DNA of 64,000 nt from NCBI RefSeq assembly GCF_013387465.1, contig NZ_VYGV01000011.1:124001-188000 (forward strand). The letters run 5' to 3'. The position numbers and the translations under genes were made by a program. Positions 44,554-53,764 of the stretch are shown one piece after another. Below the pieces are notes generated by a model. That model was not told where the DNA came from. It searched no databases and saw only the letters and a list, made by a program, of their open reading frames with translations. Source of the DNA: Hydrogenophaga aromaticivorans (GTDB lineage: Bacteria > Pseudomonadota > Gammaproteobacteria > Burkholderiales > Burkholderiaceae_C). Numbering within the stretch: position 1 is the first letter of the stretch; every line of letters starts with the position of its first letter.

Positions 44554-44940
44554 TGTCCGCGTCGTGGAGCGCGGATGGGCCTGCCTTGCCAAGTGTTTCT
44601 ATCTGCGAACGGCTGCCCCCCAGTTTCTGGTGACAGGTTTTCGGTTGTGTACCACTTCGGTGGTTTGGTTCGTTTGGTAAAGTGACGTAACACTGATTAT
44701 TACAATACACAGTACAGTATTAATGTCAGCTGTCAATTAGGGGTGATCGTCCTTTTCGTGCAAATTGGTGCGCTTTGCAAAAGAAGCTTCTTTAAAATCA
44801 ATAACTTAGAAAAAATCTGAATTTCCCGCACGTCGTCCTTCCCGTGCAAATTGGTGCGTTTTGAGGGTTGCGGTTCGCTGCAAGGTGAGGTCGACGTGGG
44901 GCTGGCGGCACCGCCCACGGAGCCGCCTTCCCGAGCGACA
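44554..44940. repeat. AT-rich spacer with direct repeats
   Basis: No gene is seen. The second copy of the ~58-bp repeat lies at 44606-44665. A 29-bp repeat containing CGTGCAAATTGGTGCG occurs at 44749-44777 and 44835-44863, 86 bp apart. The DNA between is clearly richer in A and T than its surroundings. Confidence 0.6.
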
Positions 44941-46629
44941 TCACCGGGCTCGCGCCGAGAATGCTGTCCCCATCTGCCGTGCTCGCTTGACCTCATCGCC
45001 GTGCAGGTAGATCGAGGTGGTCGAAATCGACGCGTGCCGCAGGTTGTCCCGCACGGTGGTCAATTCGGCCCCGCGTGCCAGCGCATGCGTGGCATGTGTG
45101 TGCCGCATCCAGTGCGGGCTGGCTCGGCGAAGCTTCTCTGCTGTGGCCGGACTGTCCTTCTCAATGACTTCGGCCACCTTAGTGAAGAAGCGCCGCATGA
45201 CACTCCACAGCCGCGTGGCCGTGATGCCCGCTGCGTCCTCCTGATCGAGGTTGCCAATGAGCGGTGTGCGCGGATTCCATCGCGCCGGCGTGATCGGCAA
45301 CTTGCGTTGCATCAGGTAGCGGTCCAGCGCCGAGCGGGCAAGCGGCGGCAGCGCCACCTTGCCGGACTTGCTTCCCTTACCCACCAGATGTAGCCAATGA
45401 TCACCATGCGGGTCGATCTCGATCTGCCCCAGCGTGGCACCGACCAACTCGCCGATGCGCAGGCCCGTGGCATAGGCGAAGTCCAGCACGAACCGAAGGC
45501 GCTGTGCCGCCAGCGCTTGCCACCCGTGCCCCCACTCCAGTCCTTCGGCCACCGCCTGAATCAGCGACCATTCGCCCTCCCCGAAGACCCGTGTGACGGC
45601 CAACGATTCAGAGCGCGATGCGCCGCGCACCTTGATGCCGGCGAACGGGTTGGCCAGCAAGTAGCGCTGCTGGATCAGCCAACGGAACATCGCACCCACG
45701 ACCGACAGGGCGTAGGCCACCGAGCGCGCGGACAGGCCGCCGGTAAACGGTCGCCACTCCGGCGACGAACGCGGCCGTGCTGGGCCGATCCAGCGTCCCC
45801 GGGGCGCCGGGTGCCGCAGGAAGGCACGATAGGCGACCGCGTCCTCGGTGGTCAGCGAGGACAGCGCGCGGCCGCGCTCGACGACGGCCCAGAGAATCAG
45901 CCGCTCGGCCTCCTTGCGGTAGGCCCGCTGGGTTGCGGCCGACTCGTGCAGCGCCAGCCAGGCCCGTACGGCCTCGTAGTCGTTGTTTGCGTCCAGCGTG
46001 CAGGTGGCCATGGGCGCGCGAAAAGTGCCGCGCGAACCGTCGACCTCATGGGGCACGCGCATTCTTTCCCAAGGCACCACGTCTTCCGGGGCTCCCACGG
46101 GCACCAGCGCACGGGCCTGCTGCGTGAGCTGCGGATGCGCGGCGAAGAACGCTTCGACCTGCCGGGCGCCGGTGGCGCCCAGGCCGGCAACGGCCGTCCA
46201 CCAGCGCCGGCGCCGCGGAATTCGCACCGTCAGCTCGGCCAAGGTCTTGAAGCCGTGTGCCTTGATGGCACGAGCGGCGCGCGCCGGCAGCCAGTGCTCG
46301 ACCCCGTCGGTCACCAGCGGCGCGGGCGCCGGCAGATGCCGCAGCATTTCGATCCCATTCAGGACCGCGCGGGCGTGCAGAGCGCGCGCGGCTGCCGGGT
46401 GTTCCAGCAGGCCGGCCAGGTCTTCCCGGTGCCGCTCGCGCGCGTAGCGGACGAGCCGGCGCCGGATCTCGCCCAGCATCGCGCGGGAGGACTGGCCATT
46501 CGCCTTGCCATGCCCGAGGTACTGCACGACCGCCTCTCGCGCGTTCAGACCCGCGTACCAGGCGCGCAGCGCCGCCAAGTCAGTGGCGCTGGGGAATTCT
46601 GGCGGCTTGGAGAGCTGGCTACTTTTCAC
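44941..46629 (-). CDS. DUF3701-type tyrosine recombinase (shorter relative)
   Basis: A 562-aa recombinase from a GTG start. A helix-hairpin-helix-like DUF3701 region (ARAIKAHGFKTLAELTVRIP, VAGLGATGARQVEAFF) is followed by a SAM-like domain. The catalytic domain has Arg in YATGLRIGELVGA, His/Arg in PHWMRHTHATHA, His in NLRHASISTTS and Tyr in IYLHGDE. It shares its plan with the 781-aa recombinase at 37336 but lacks its insertion. An inverted repeat resembling a recombination core lies 27 bp upstream of the start. Confidence 0.82.
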   Translation of the reverse strand: MKSSQLSKPPEFPSATDLAALRAWYAGLNAREAVVQYLGHGKANGQSSRAMLGEIRRRLVRYARERHREDLAGLLEHPAAARALHARAVLNGIEMLRHLPAPAPLVTDGVEHWLPARAARAIKAHGFKTLAELTVRIPRRRRWWTAVAGLGATGARQVEAFFAAHPQLTQQARALVPVGAPEDVVPWERMRVPHEVDGSRGTFRAPMATCTLDANNDYEAVRAWLALHESAATQRAYRKEAERLILWAVVERGRALSSLTTEDAVAYRAFLRHPAPRGRWIGPARPRSSPEWRPFTGGLSARSVAYALSVVGAMFRWLIQQRYLLANPFAGIKVRGASRSESLAVTRVFGEGEWSLIQAVAEGLEWGHGWQALAAQRLRFVLDFAYATGLRIGELVGATLGQIEIDPHGDHWLHLVGKGSKSGKVALPPLARSALDRYLMQRKLPITPARWNPRTPLIGNLDQEDAAGITATRLWSVMRRFFTKVAEVIEKDSPATAEKLRRASPHWMRHTHATHALARGAELTTVRDNLRHASISTTSIYLHGDEVKRARQMGTAFSARAR

Positions 46630-46655
46630 TTCGCCAGTTTAGCCGACTGACACGT

Positions 46656-46685
46656 CTATTGCGATAAGAAAGATTATCGCAATAG
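46656..46685. promoter_or_regulatory. Inverted repeat resembling a recombinase core site
   Basis: CTATTGCGATAA and its exact reverse complement are separated by the 6 bp GAAAGA. This geometry (11-12-bp arms, 6-bp spacer) is that of dif/XerCD and other tyrosine-recombinase crossover sites. It lies directly upstream of the recombinase gene starting at 46629; an operator for that gene is the alternative. Confidence 0.55.
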
Positions 46686-46711
46686 CGGCGTCTGGAGAAA
46701 GAGCGTTTCAG

Positions 46712-46997
46712 GGGGTGATCTTGTTTTTGATGCGGATCGTGGCGCTATTGCCCCCGGGTAAACACTGTGCTGGCGGTGCCGTTCGGGGAAGTCGCTTTCC
46801 TCGGCCATGTGGCGATGGGTCGCTTGATGGCGCAAAGGCGCACCATGTGCTCACGGCGCTCCCAAACGCTCCGGTTTCCGGGCGCGAGCGGGGGATTTCG
46901 ATGTTGGTCAGGGCGCAATGAGGCCGGTGTCTCCTATGTAAACGGGTTTACCCGGAGACGATAGCGCAACGGATTGCACCGAAAACAAGATCACCCC
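46712..46997 (+). repeat. 286-bp non-coding element, left copy
   Basis: Starts GGGGTGATCTTGTTTTTGAT and ends with the inverse of GGGGTGATCTTGTTTTCGGT; its ends are imperfect inverted repeats of about 55 bp. No transposase is encoded. An apparently identical copy lies inverted at 58242-58527. It resembles a miniature inverted-repeat element. Confidence 0.85.
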
Positions 46998-47097
46998 CAC
47001 ATGGCCGAGGAAAGCGACTTCCCCGAACGGCACCGCCAGCACAGTGTTTACCCGGGGGCAATAGCGCCACGATCCGCATCAAAAACAAGATCACCCC
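46998..47097 (-). repeat. 100-bp partial copy of the 286-bp element
   Basis: Directly abuts the full left copy in inverted orientation and matches the outer 100 bp of the element (equivalent to 58428-58527). It points to an insertion or rearrangement between element copies. Confidence 0.85.
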
Positions 47098-47491
47098 TTG
47101 AGGCCGTGCAACATCACTACGGCCCTCAGGCGTGGCGTTGGCAGCGCCAGCAATCGCGCTGTCACGCGCGCGCCGCATCGCCGCCAGTGCCGCTGCCGCC
47201 GTTCGACGACCCGTTCTGATCGAGCGGCGCCAGCCGCTATATCCTGACCTCAACGGCCCGGCATCCCCCGGGCCGCTTCTCTTGCCGCCTTCCCCTTTGC
47301 GTCACCGCCTTCGCATTGCGCCACCCGGTGGGCCAATGCGGCCGGTCGCCGGACTCACATCACAAAACTGCGTGACTTCACCGCGGGGAAAGAAAGGGAG
47401 AGACAACAGCGGGCGTCGGGATGACAGCGCAAAGTCGTAATGTCCCCTTTGGCCCAGATTCAAATGTCCCCTTTGGCTTATTGGGGCGATC
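47098..47491. other. Gene-poor GC-rich stretch
   Basis: No product is recognised. AATGTCCCCTTTGGC is repeated at 47439-47453 and 47463-47477, just before the transposase fragment, and is probably the end of that insertion sequence. Confidence 0.4.
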
Positions 47492-47740
47492 ATGGCCGAG
47501 GCGGTAGCGATGAGTTTGAAGGAGGCGGACCGGTATGCGGTGATCATGCATGTCATCGAGCGCACGATGGCCCAGGCGGACGCCGCGGCGTGGCTGAACG
47601 TGTCGGTGCGCCAGGTCAAACGGCTGGTGCGCCGCATCCGCCTGGACGGCCCCAAGGGGGCGGTCTCCAAGCGCTGGGGCGTCCCAAGCAACGCGCGCAT
47701 AGCCGTCTCGGTGCGCGAGCGCTTTGCTGCCCCACCGGTG
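47492..47740 (+). pseudogene. ISNCY-type transposase, N-terminal fragment
   Basis: The frame encodes MSLKEADRYAVIMHVIERTM, AQADAAAWLNVSVRQVKRLV and RRIRLDGPKGAVSKRWGVPS, the N-terminal HTH region of ISNCY/IS1202-like transposases. After VSVRERF the homology stops and the frame runs into unrelated sequence (stop at 47815). The catalytic domain is missing. Confidence 0.65.
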
Positions 47741-47929
47741 GCAGCCTGCAGGCTGAGGTCGACCGGCGCGACCCCGGGCGCCGCGCCGGGGCGCCCGCCG
47801 CTCCAGCGAGAATGAACACGATCAGTACGGCGACGCTGAGCCAGCGACCGGCAAACGCCGCAGCCTTCGACCAAACCGCATCCACCATGTTCGCCATGGA
47901 TGCGATCCTCACGCGCAAGCCGGATCATC

Positions 47930-48235
47930 TCAAGATGCCACGGCCAGACGCTTACGATCTATCAGCGCTCGCGTGGTCTTCAAGTCCAGTACCGCCTTGG
48001 CCAGGAATGCACAGGCCAGCGCGCAGCGATCCGCCTCGGGTTGCCCCACGCCACGACCTTGTGCGTAGCCCCGATCACGGTAGACCGCCAACTCGATTTG
48101 CGTGAACTCGAAGGCGCGAATGATTTGTTCGAGTTTGGGCGTGAGTCCCGTGTAGTCAAGCTCCACCAGTCCTATGAGTTCACCTTGCAAGGCAGAAAAT
48201 CTTTGGACGGTAACGGGACTCAGGGTAGTATTCAT
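47930..48235 (-). pseudogene. Transposase N-terminal fragment, second type
   Basis: A 101-aa frame (FSALQGELIGLVELDYTGLT, LACAFLAKAVLDLKTTRALI) resembles the start of IS4/IS1182-like transposases, in which the motif TTRALIDRL is followed by a DDE domain. Here it stops at RKRLAVAS, so the catalytic domain is lost. It lies between the ISNCY fragment and the catabolic genes; a short leftward membrane-protein fragment (SVAVLIVFILAGAAGA) ending near 47800 is also truncated. Confidence 0.5.
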
Positions 48236-48370
48236 GGGCGGGCATCAAGTTCATGATTCGATACCCTGATCTTCCAGCCTTTTAGGCGGTGCCCGCATCT
48301 TTTTTTTGCCTCAAGCAGCGGTTAATTCGACTGGTTTGTCGAATTCTGCAAGTCCCTCCTCTGTATGACT

Positions 48371-49984
48371 CTATCGCTTCTTCATGTACCGAAGGTCATA
48401 GGCATGCGGATGCTTCCGTGGGTCGGCGTACTGTGGAAAGATAACTCCCTTGCGTATTTTTTGCGTTCCGGTCACCGGGATCGTGTCCACGAACACGACC
48501 CAGCCTGGAAGCTTGAAGTATGCCAGTCGACCTCGCGCCGCTTCGAACAGACCCATCGCCACAACTGCGGTCGGTGCAGCGCCGTTGACGAGCACAACGC
48601 AGGCCATCACTTCCTCATCGCGCATGTCGTCCTCAATTCCGATCACTGCGACGCTTGCGACGAACGGTAAGTCGGAGAGCACCCCTTCAACCTCGGCGGC
48701 AGAGATGTTTTCGCCGGAGCGGCGAATGATGTTCTTGCGCCGCTCAACGAAAAACAGTCGGCCACTGGCATCGCACGTGACTATGTCGCCGGTGTGAAAC
48801 CAGCCACCGCGCCATGCAGCCTCGGTCGCCGGATCGTCTTTCAGATAACCTCCGAAGAATCCGCGTCGCGGGTCCTCGCCCTTACAGCGCACCAGCAACT
48901 CGCCGGGCACGTCGAGTCCGACCGCGACATCTGCGTCGTCAACGACTTTTACCTCAAGAGGATCGGCGGCACAACCGATCGCCCGTGTCGCGATTAGGCG
49001 TGGCTCCTGAGCATCGACGATGATACGACCGGTTTCAGTCATGCCCCATCCTTCAACGAGCGGAAACCCGAAACGTGACTCAAACGCGGCATGCAGTTCC
49101 GGCGCGACGCCTGCGCCAAAACCGAAACGCACCCGGTGCTGACGGTCACGCGCGGATGGTGCTGCCTTCAATAGAATTGGCGGGATAATTCCAAGATAAT
49201 GCACTGCAGTCGCGCCGGTGTGAATTAGGTCACCCCACCAATCCCCTGCGTGAAAACGGTCGGGCAAGATTAAGCAGTTGGCCGTTCGGATCATCGCATT
49301 CATGGCAATCACAGTTGCATTGGCGTGATACGTAGGAAGCGGCACGTAGAGCCGATCTTCACCTTCGCGCAGTGTCATGGCCCCTCCGATGGACGCATAG
49401 CATTCGCCGGCCGCAAGACAGCATTCGTTGGAAATGATGCAACCCTTCGGATGACCGGTAGTACCCGAAGTATAAATCACCAACGCCTCGCCTGTAGTAA
49501 CAAGAGCGCTGGCCGACCCAATGCCCGTGCCTGACCGCTCCTTGACAGGAAGTCGGTCCGGCAAAGCCATCGCATCAATGATCGGGATGCGGCGTTCATC
49601 CTGCTGACAGACGATTGCAAGGTCCTGGAAACGTCGCCCGGTTCCAATCACACAGCAGACTTCGGCATGGTCCAGCACGTACGCGAATTCGTTTGCAAGA
49701 TAGTCAGGGTTGAGAGGGACAACACTCACGCGTGCAGCGTTAGCAGCCAGTAGGTGCAGAAAGTGGTCCGGGCGGTTCTCTAGCAACAACGCCACGCGTC
49801 GGCCTGACAGCCCTGACGTCGCGTATAAATCCGCAAGTGCGTCAACGGACTGCAACGCTTGTGCGTAGCTGATCGTCCTTCCTTCACGGTCGTAGTCGCG
49901 GTCCACCTTGGGCGGTACACATAGGAATGCTGCCTCGCCCGCGCGCAGCGCGGTGTCGCGAAATTTGATGTAAAAGTTACTCAT
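48371..49984 (-). CDS. AMP-dependent acyl-CoA synthetase/ligase
   Basis: A 537-aa ANL-superfamily enzyme that makes acyl-CoA from a carboxylic acid, ATP and CoA. Motifs: phosphate-binding loop IYTSGTTGHPKG, adenine-binding VEGWGMTETGR, GGWFHTGDIV, hinge FVERRKNIIRRSGENISAAE and the C-terminal lysine region TGTQKIRKG. Substrate unknown. It is the distal gene of the leftward operon with a liv-type importer and a thiolase, now separated from them by an IS3-family element whose left end is 40 bp upstream, so its expression may depend on the IS. Confidence 0.85.
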   Translation of the reverse strand: MSNFYIKFRDTALRAGEAAFLCVPPKVDRDYDREGRTISYAQALQSVDALADLYATSGLSGRRVALLLENRPDHFLHLLAANAARVSVVPLNPDYLANEFAYVLDHAEVCCVIGTGRRFQDLAIVCQQDERRIPIIDAMALPDRLPVKERSGTGIGSASALVTTGEALVIYTSGTTGHPKGCIISNECCLAAGECYASIGGAMTLREGEDRLYVPLPTYHANATVIAMNAMIRTANCLILPDRFHAGDWWGDLIHTGATAVHYLGIIPPILLKAAPSARDRQHRVRFGFGAGVAPELHAAFESRFGFPLVEGWGMTETGRIIVDAQEPRLIATRAIGCAADPLEVKVVDDADVAVGLDVPGELLVRCKGEDPRRGFFGGYLKDDPATEAAWRGGWFHTGDIVTCDASGRLFFVERRKNIIRRSGENISAAEVEGVLSDLPFVASVAVIGIEDDMRDEEVMACVVLVNGAAPTAVVAMGLFEAARGRLAYFKLPGWVVFVDTIPVTGTQKIRKGVIFPQYADPRKHPHAYDLRYMKKR

Positions 49985-50039
49985 ATTGGTACCTCAGGCT
50001 GTTGTCGGCCGGCGCGCGTCAAGGTAGTTGTTGCCTTAT

Positions 50040-51131
50040 TCATGCAGCCAACGGCTGTTGATCGGTATAGCCCGAGTGCGCCTTGATGATCGAGTCGCGT
50101 TCAGGGTTGAGCGTCACGGCGCCGATGGGCGTCCAGTTGCGAGTCTTGCCGGACCAGCGCGCCGGGTTGAGTTGGCGAGCGCGGGTGTACAGCTCATGTC
50201 GGGCGGCAAGGATCGCGTGGTCCTCGCCGGCATGGCGCTGCGCCGGACTGACGTAGCGAATCCCGCTGTGGCGATGCTCGAAGTTGTACCAGCGCACGAA
50301 GTCGGCCGCCCAGGCGCGCGCCTCCTCCAGCGTGGCAAAGCCCTTGGCCGGGAACTCGGGGCGGTACTTGGCGGTGCGAAACAGCGACTCGGCGTAGGCG
50401 TTGTCGTCACTCACGCGCGGACGCGAGTACGAGGGATCGATCCCCAGCCAGTTGAGCATCGCCAGCACCGTGGTGGCCTTGAGCGTAGAGCCATTGTCCC
50501 CGTGCAGCACCGGCCGGGGCGTCATCATGGCGATGCCCTCGGCCAGCGCCGTGCGACGCACCAGGTGCACGGCATGGTCGGAGTCATCGCTGTCGTGCAC
50601 CTCCCAGCCCACGATCTTGCGACTGTACAAGTCCAGGATCAGGTACAGGTGGAACCAGCGACCCAGCACGATGGCCGGCAGATAGGTCATGTCCCAGCAC
50701 CACACTTGGCGCACAGCGGCGGCAATGTGGGTGGTGGGCGGGCGCACCGCCTTGGGCGCCTTGGCGCGCCCGCGGTGAGCGTTCTGCCCGTGCTCACGCA
50801 GCACGCGCGCGAAGCTCGATTCACTGGCCAGGTAGCAGCCCTCATCGGCCAGCATGGGAACGATGCGCGCCGGCGGTACGGCGGCAAAGCGCGGCTCGTT
50901 GGCCACCTCAAGCAGCTGCGCACGCTCGGCCTGGCTCAAGGCATGGCCGGGTGTGGGACGCACGGCTTGCGGCCTGCCATCGCCCGCTACGAGGCCCTCA
51001 CGGGCCTTCCAGCGCTGCAGGGTGCGCAGGTCAATGCCGGCGACCTCGCAGGCCGGGCGCAAGCGCGCGCCTGCACCGTGGGCAATGTGGATGTCTTGGG
51101 CCAGCACTTGGCGATCTTCGAGGCCGATCAT
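50040..51131 (-). CDS. IS3-family transposase OrfB
   Basis: A 363-aa DDE transposase: first Asp in WCWDMTYLPAIVLGRWFHLY, second in VLHGDNGSTLKATT, Glu in SDDNAYAESLFRTAKYRP. An N-terminal HTH is seen in EVAGIDLRTLQRWK. The ATG at 51131 overlaps the end of orfA. Confidence 0.88.
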   Translation of the reverse strand: MIGLEDRQVLAQDIHIAHGAGARLRPACEVAGIDLRTLQRWKAREGLVAGDGRPQAVRPTPGHALSQAERAQLLEVANEPRFAAVPPARIVPMLADEGCYLASESSFARVLREHGQNAHRGRAKAPKAVRPPTTHIAAAVRQVWCWDMTYLPAIVLGRWFHLYLILDLYSRKIVGWEVHDSDDSDHAVHLVRRTALAEGIAMMTPRPVLHGDNGSTLKATTVLAMLNWLGIDPSYSRPRVSDDNAYAESLFRTAKYRPEFPAKGFATLEEARAWAADFVRWYNFEHRHSGIRYVSPAQRHAGEDHAILAARHELYTRARQLNPARWSGKTRNWTPIGAVTLNPERDSIIKAHSGYTDQQPLAA

Positions 51132-51575
51132 TCGTCCTCGCCTTTGTTGAAGATCGCCGCGACTTTTTTTGACAGGACCAGCAGCGCTGCGGTCTCGGCC
51201 AGGGCACGGTCCTTGCGCAGCAGGTCGCGCTCCAACTCCTTGATGCGCTTCCTGTCGGCCCGCGTGGCCTGCGGGCTGGCGCGCGCCTCTTCGGGCTCGG
51301 CCAGCGCGGCGGTGCAATTGGCCCCGCCACTTGTCCAGCTCGCCGGGATACACACCGTGCTGGCGGCACCACACGCTCTTGCCCGCCTCGTCCATCGCCG
51401 CCGTGGTGATCACGGCCTCAAGCCGCGCGCGTCCTCGCGCCATCGATCCAGCGTCCCCACCGCAACTCCAACCTCGCGCGCAACGACTTGCGTCGCTGCG
51501 CTCTCCGGCGGCAACAGTCTGGCCACCGCTTTGTCTTTGAATGCTTGTCCGTATCGAGCCACTTGCGTCCTTCAT
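51128..51575 (-). pseudogene. IS3 OrfA, frameshifted
   Basis: Pieces of an orfA product lie in different frames: AFKDKAVARLLPPESAATQV to GTLDRWREDA, then ARLEAVITTAAMDEAGKSVW to GELDKWRG, then TAALAEPEEARASPQATRAD to KKVAAIFNKGEDE. At least two frame changes are needed to join them, so a functional OrfA or OrfAB is unlikely from this copy. Confidence 0.7.
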
Positions 51576-51613
51576 CGCCGCCCCCTTGGTTTCTGGTTCT
51601 ATCGGGGCGACAA

Positions 51614-52222
51614 CTATTCTGACGCGGGGGGCGGCACGCGATGCTGCCCGGGCGTCCAGTGTCCGCCCAAATGTTCCACCGCATATCGATACGGATCGGT
51701 CTCAAGATCAGTCGCCATCATGCTGTTCCAGCGGTTGAACCATCCGAAAAGCGCGATGCTCATCGCAATCTCGGCGATTTCCTCCTCGTCATAGTGCATC
51801 CTGAGAACCTCGAAGTGGTAGTTGGTCACTTTCGTCGGCAGAGTTCCAGCTGCGTGCGCGAGCTCGAAGGCCGCCCTTTCTCGCGACGAAAACAGCGCGT
51901 TGTCGCGCCAAGAAGTAATGGCTTCCGCCCGCGCATCGGTCTCGCCGCCGTGGTGAGCCGCATGCACCGCATGGCAACTCGAGTACGGACAGTTCGCCGC
52001 ATCGCTGGCCACATAAGCAATCAAAAACTTGAAGCCGGACGACAGCCGACCCGGCTCGCGAAATACATTGCCGATCAAAGCCAGCAGCGTATTCAGTGCG
52101 GTCGACTTGCGCGCCATAGTGGCAAGCGCGTTGGGTCGGTAGCCCACCATCTCGTAGATGCGGCCGAGGGCGGATTCGCAAGGTCCGAGTAGTCCGGGCG
52201 GCAGGGGGTCCAATCTGGTCAT
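51614..52222 (-). CDS. Carboxymuconolactone decarboxylase/AhpD-like protein
   Basis: A 202-aa helical protein of the CMD/AhpD family with the redox motif CPYSSCHAVHAAHHGG (about residue 95). Members are lactone decarboxylases or alkylhydroperoxidase-like thiol proteins. Those with CxxC plus His are usually the latter. The ATG at 52222 follows CGGAG. The C-terminus (GQHRVPPPASE) ends at a TAG belonging to the IS3 terminal repeat, so the native tail may be lost. Operon member between livF and the acyl-CoA ligase. Confidence 0.8.
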   Translation of the reverse strand: MTRLDPLPPGLLGPCESALGRIYEMVGYRPNALATMARKSTALNTLLALIGNVFREPGRLSSGFKFLIAYVASDAANCPYSSCHAVHAAHHGGETDARAEAITSWRDNALFSSRERAAFELAHAAGTLPTKVTNYHFEVLRMHYDEEEIAEIAMSIALFGWFNRWNSMMATDLETDPYRYAVEHLGGHWTPGQHRVPPPASE

Positions 52223-52320
52223 CAGTATCTCCGTTTTAGTGCGTGGGGGGGGCAGGCAGCTCTCCAAAGCGCCCGCGCCGGGTTTAAGTATCAGTGCCTC
52301 AGCCACCGCTTTGGACTGCA

Positions 52321-53031
52321 TCAAAAAAATACAAGAGACTCCACTTCCGCGCGCTGACTACCAAACTCCTCCGTCGATCCAGACCACACTATACGGCCAG
52401 AATCCATCACGTACTGGCGGCTCGCGAGCGCTTCGGTCATCCGGAAGTTTTGTTCGACGATGAGCATCGCGACGCCCGCGGCATGAATAATTCGTAGCGC
52501 GTCAACAAGCTGATCGACTACCACGGGCGCGAGACCCTCGGTGGGTTCGTCAAGCAGCAACAGGACCGGGTTCAACAGCAGCGCACGCCCGATGGCAAGC
52601 ATCTGCTGCTCGCCGCCGGACAGCACTTGGCCTGCGAACGACGCACGCTCCCGCAGACGCGGAAACAACGTGTAGACCCTGTCGAGGTACCATGCCCCGG
52701 GCCGCGCCCGGATCGTGGCCAAACGAAGGTTCTCCTCAGTGGTCAGGTTCGGAAAAATTTGCCGATTGTCTGGCACGTAGGCTATGCCGAGACGAGCGGT
52801 CACATAGGGAGGCTCCGAGGTAATGTCTCGGCCCCGCAGCATGCGTCGACCGGCGCGGGTCGGAAGTAGCCCACAGATGCTTTTGATCAGCGTCGATTTT
52901 CCGACCCCGTTACGTCCAACCAGTGCCACTATCTCACCATCGTGCACATTGATGTCAATATCGTGCAGTGCCTGCGCCTTACCGTAAAAGACGTTTAAGT
53001 TGTCGGCATGCAGGAGAACATCAGCGTCCAA
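52321..53031 (-). CDS. livF: Branched-chain-type ABC transporter ATPase LivF
   Basis: A 236-aa ABC ATPase: Walker A LVGRNGVGKSTLIKS, signature LSGGEQQMLAIGRAL, Walker B LLLLDEPTEGL. I chose the TTG at 53031, inside livG, because AAGGAGG lies just upstream and the resulting length is that of LivF; no in-frame ATG fits. Energises uptake with LivG. Confidence 0.88.
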   Translation of the reverse strand: MDADVLLHADNLNVFYGKAQALHDIDINVHDGEIVALVGRNGVGKSTLIKSICGLLPTRAGRRMLRGRDITSEPPYVTARLGIAYVPDNRQIFPNLTTEENLRLATIRARPGAWYLDRVYTLFPRLRERASFAGQVLSGGEQQMLAIGRALLLNPVLLLLDEPTEGLAPVVVDQLVDALRIIHAAGVAMLIVEQNFRMTEALASRQYVMDSGRIVWSGSTEEFGSQRAEVESLVFF

Positions 53032-53764
53032 GATAGGCCTCCTTGACGGCCATATCTGATCGCACTTCAGTCGGCGTGCCGCGCTTAAGCACACGCCCGC
53101 CTACCAGAACGAGTATGTCGTCGGCTAAGTTCATCACCACGTCCATGTTATGTTCGACTAGGATCATCGTACGGCTCCGCGCAATCGAGCGTAACAGTTC
53201 CATAGTCGGAACGATTTCGTCGCGCCCGATGCCGGCCAGCGGTTCGTCGAGCAGGATGATGTCAGGCTGTCCGATGATCGTAAGACCGAGTTCAAGCGCA
53301 CGTTGGTTGCCATGCGACAGCTTGCCGGCCTCGACGCCCGCATATGGCGCGAGTCGCACAAGAGGTAGTACCTCCGCGACGGCCGCCGCGAGCGTGGTAT
53401 ACGACGTGACGGGACGAAAGAATGGCTGGAAACGAAACAGGCGCCGTTGCGCAGCCAGACGCAGGTTCTCTTCCACTGTCATTTCGGGGAAAATATTCAC
53501 AGTCTGGAAGCTGCGCCCAATCCCGATCAACGCCCTGCGCTCGACATTCAGCCGCGTGATGTCACGATCGCCGAACAACACGCGACCATGCGTAGGCAGC
53601 ACGATGCCCGTCAGCACGTTGAGAAAGGTGGTCTTCCCTGCACCATTCGGACCGATAATGGCTGACAATCGCCCGCGCTTGAAAGACACTGACACGTCTG
53701 TGAGGGCCTTAAACGACCCATAGGTCACCGAAACGGTATCGCAGGTGAGTGCCGCGCTGCTCAT
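53021..53764 (-). CDS. livG: Branched-chain-type ABC transporter ATPase LivG
   Basis: A 247-aa ABC ATPase with Walker A IIGPNGAGKTTFLNVL, a weakened signature LSHGNQRALELG, Walker B DIILLDEPLAGIG and the switch His in LVEHNMDVVM. LivG-type proteins have the longer insertion after Walker A seen here. It overlaps livM by 4 bp and livF by 11 bp. Confidence 0.88.
   Translation of the reverse strand: MSSAALTCDTVSVTYGSFKALTDVSVSFKRGRLSAIIGPNGAGKTTFLNVLTGIVLPTHGRVLFGDRDITRLNVERRALIGIGRSFQTVNIFPEMTVEENLRLAAQRRLFRFQPFFRPVTSYTTLAAAVAEVLPLVRLAPYAGVEAGKLSHGNQRALELGLTIIGQPDIILLDEPLAGIGRDEIVPTMELLRSIARSRTMILVEHNMDVVMNLADDILVLVGGRVLKRGTPTEVRSDMAVKEAYLGR

Larger units (their letters stand above)
50025..51616 (-). 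mobile_element. IS3-family element with degenerate orfA
   Basis: Short terminal inverted repeats TAGTTGT(T/C)GCC lie at 50025-50035 and 51606-51616. OrfB is intact, while orfA is frameshifted. The element sits between the acyl-CoA ligase gene and the CMD-like gene of one operon, and its right terminal TAG provides the stop codon of the CMD-like gene. Confidence 0.75.

Noticed and set aside
46712..46997. Small open frames inside the 286-bp element
   Set aside because: The same 65-69-codon frames occur in both copies only because the DNA is repeated; none resembles a transposase or has a ribosome binding site.
47440..48105. A 221-codon plus-strand frame across the transposase remnants
   Set aside because: It overlaps two transposase fragments in other frames and its composition is typical of a GC-rich shadow frame.
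53043..53723. A 226-codon plus-strand frame
   Set aside because: It is antisense to livG, which has all the ABC ATPase motifs.
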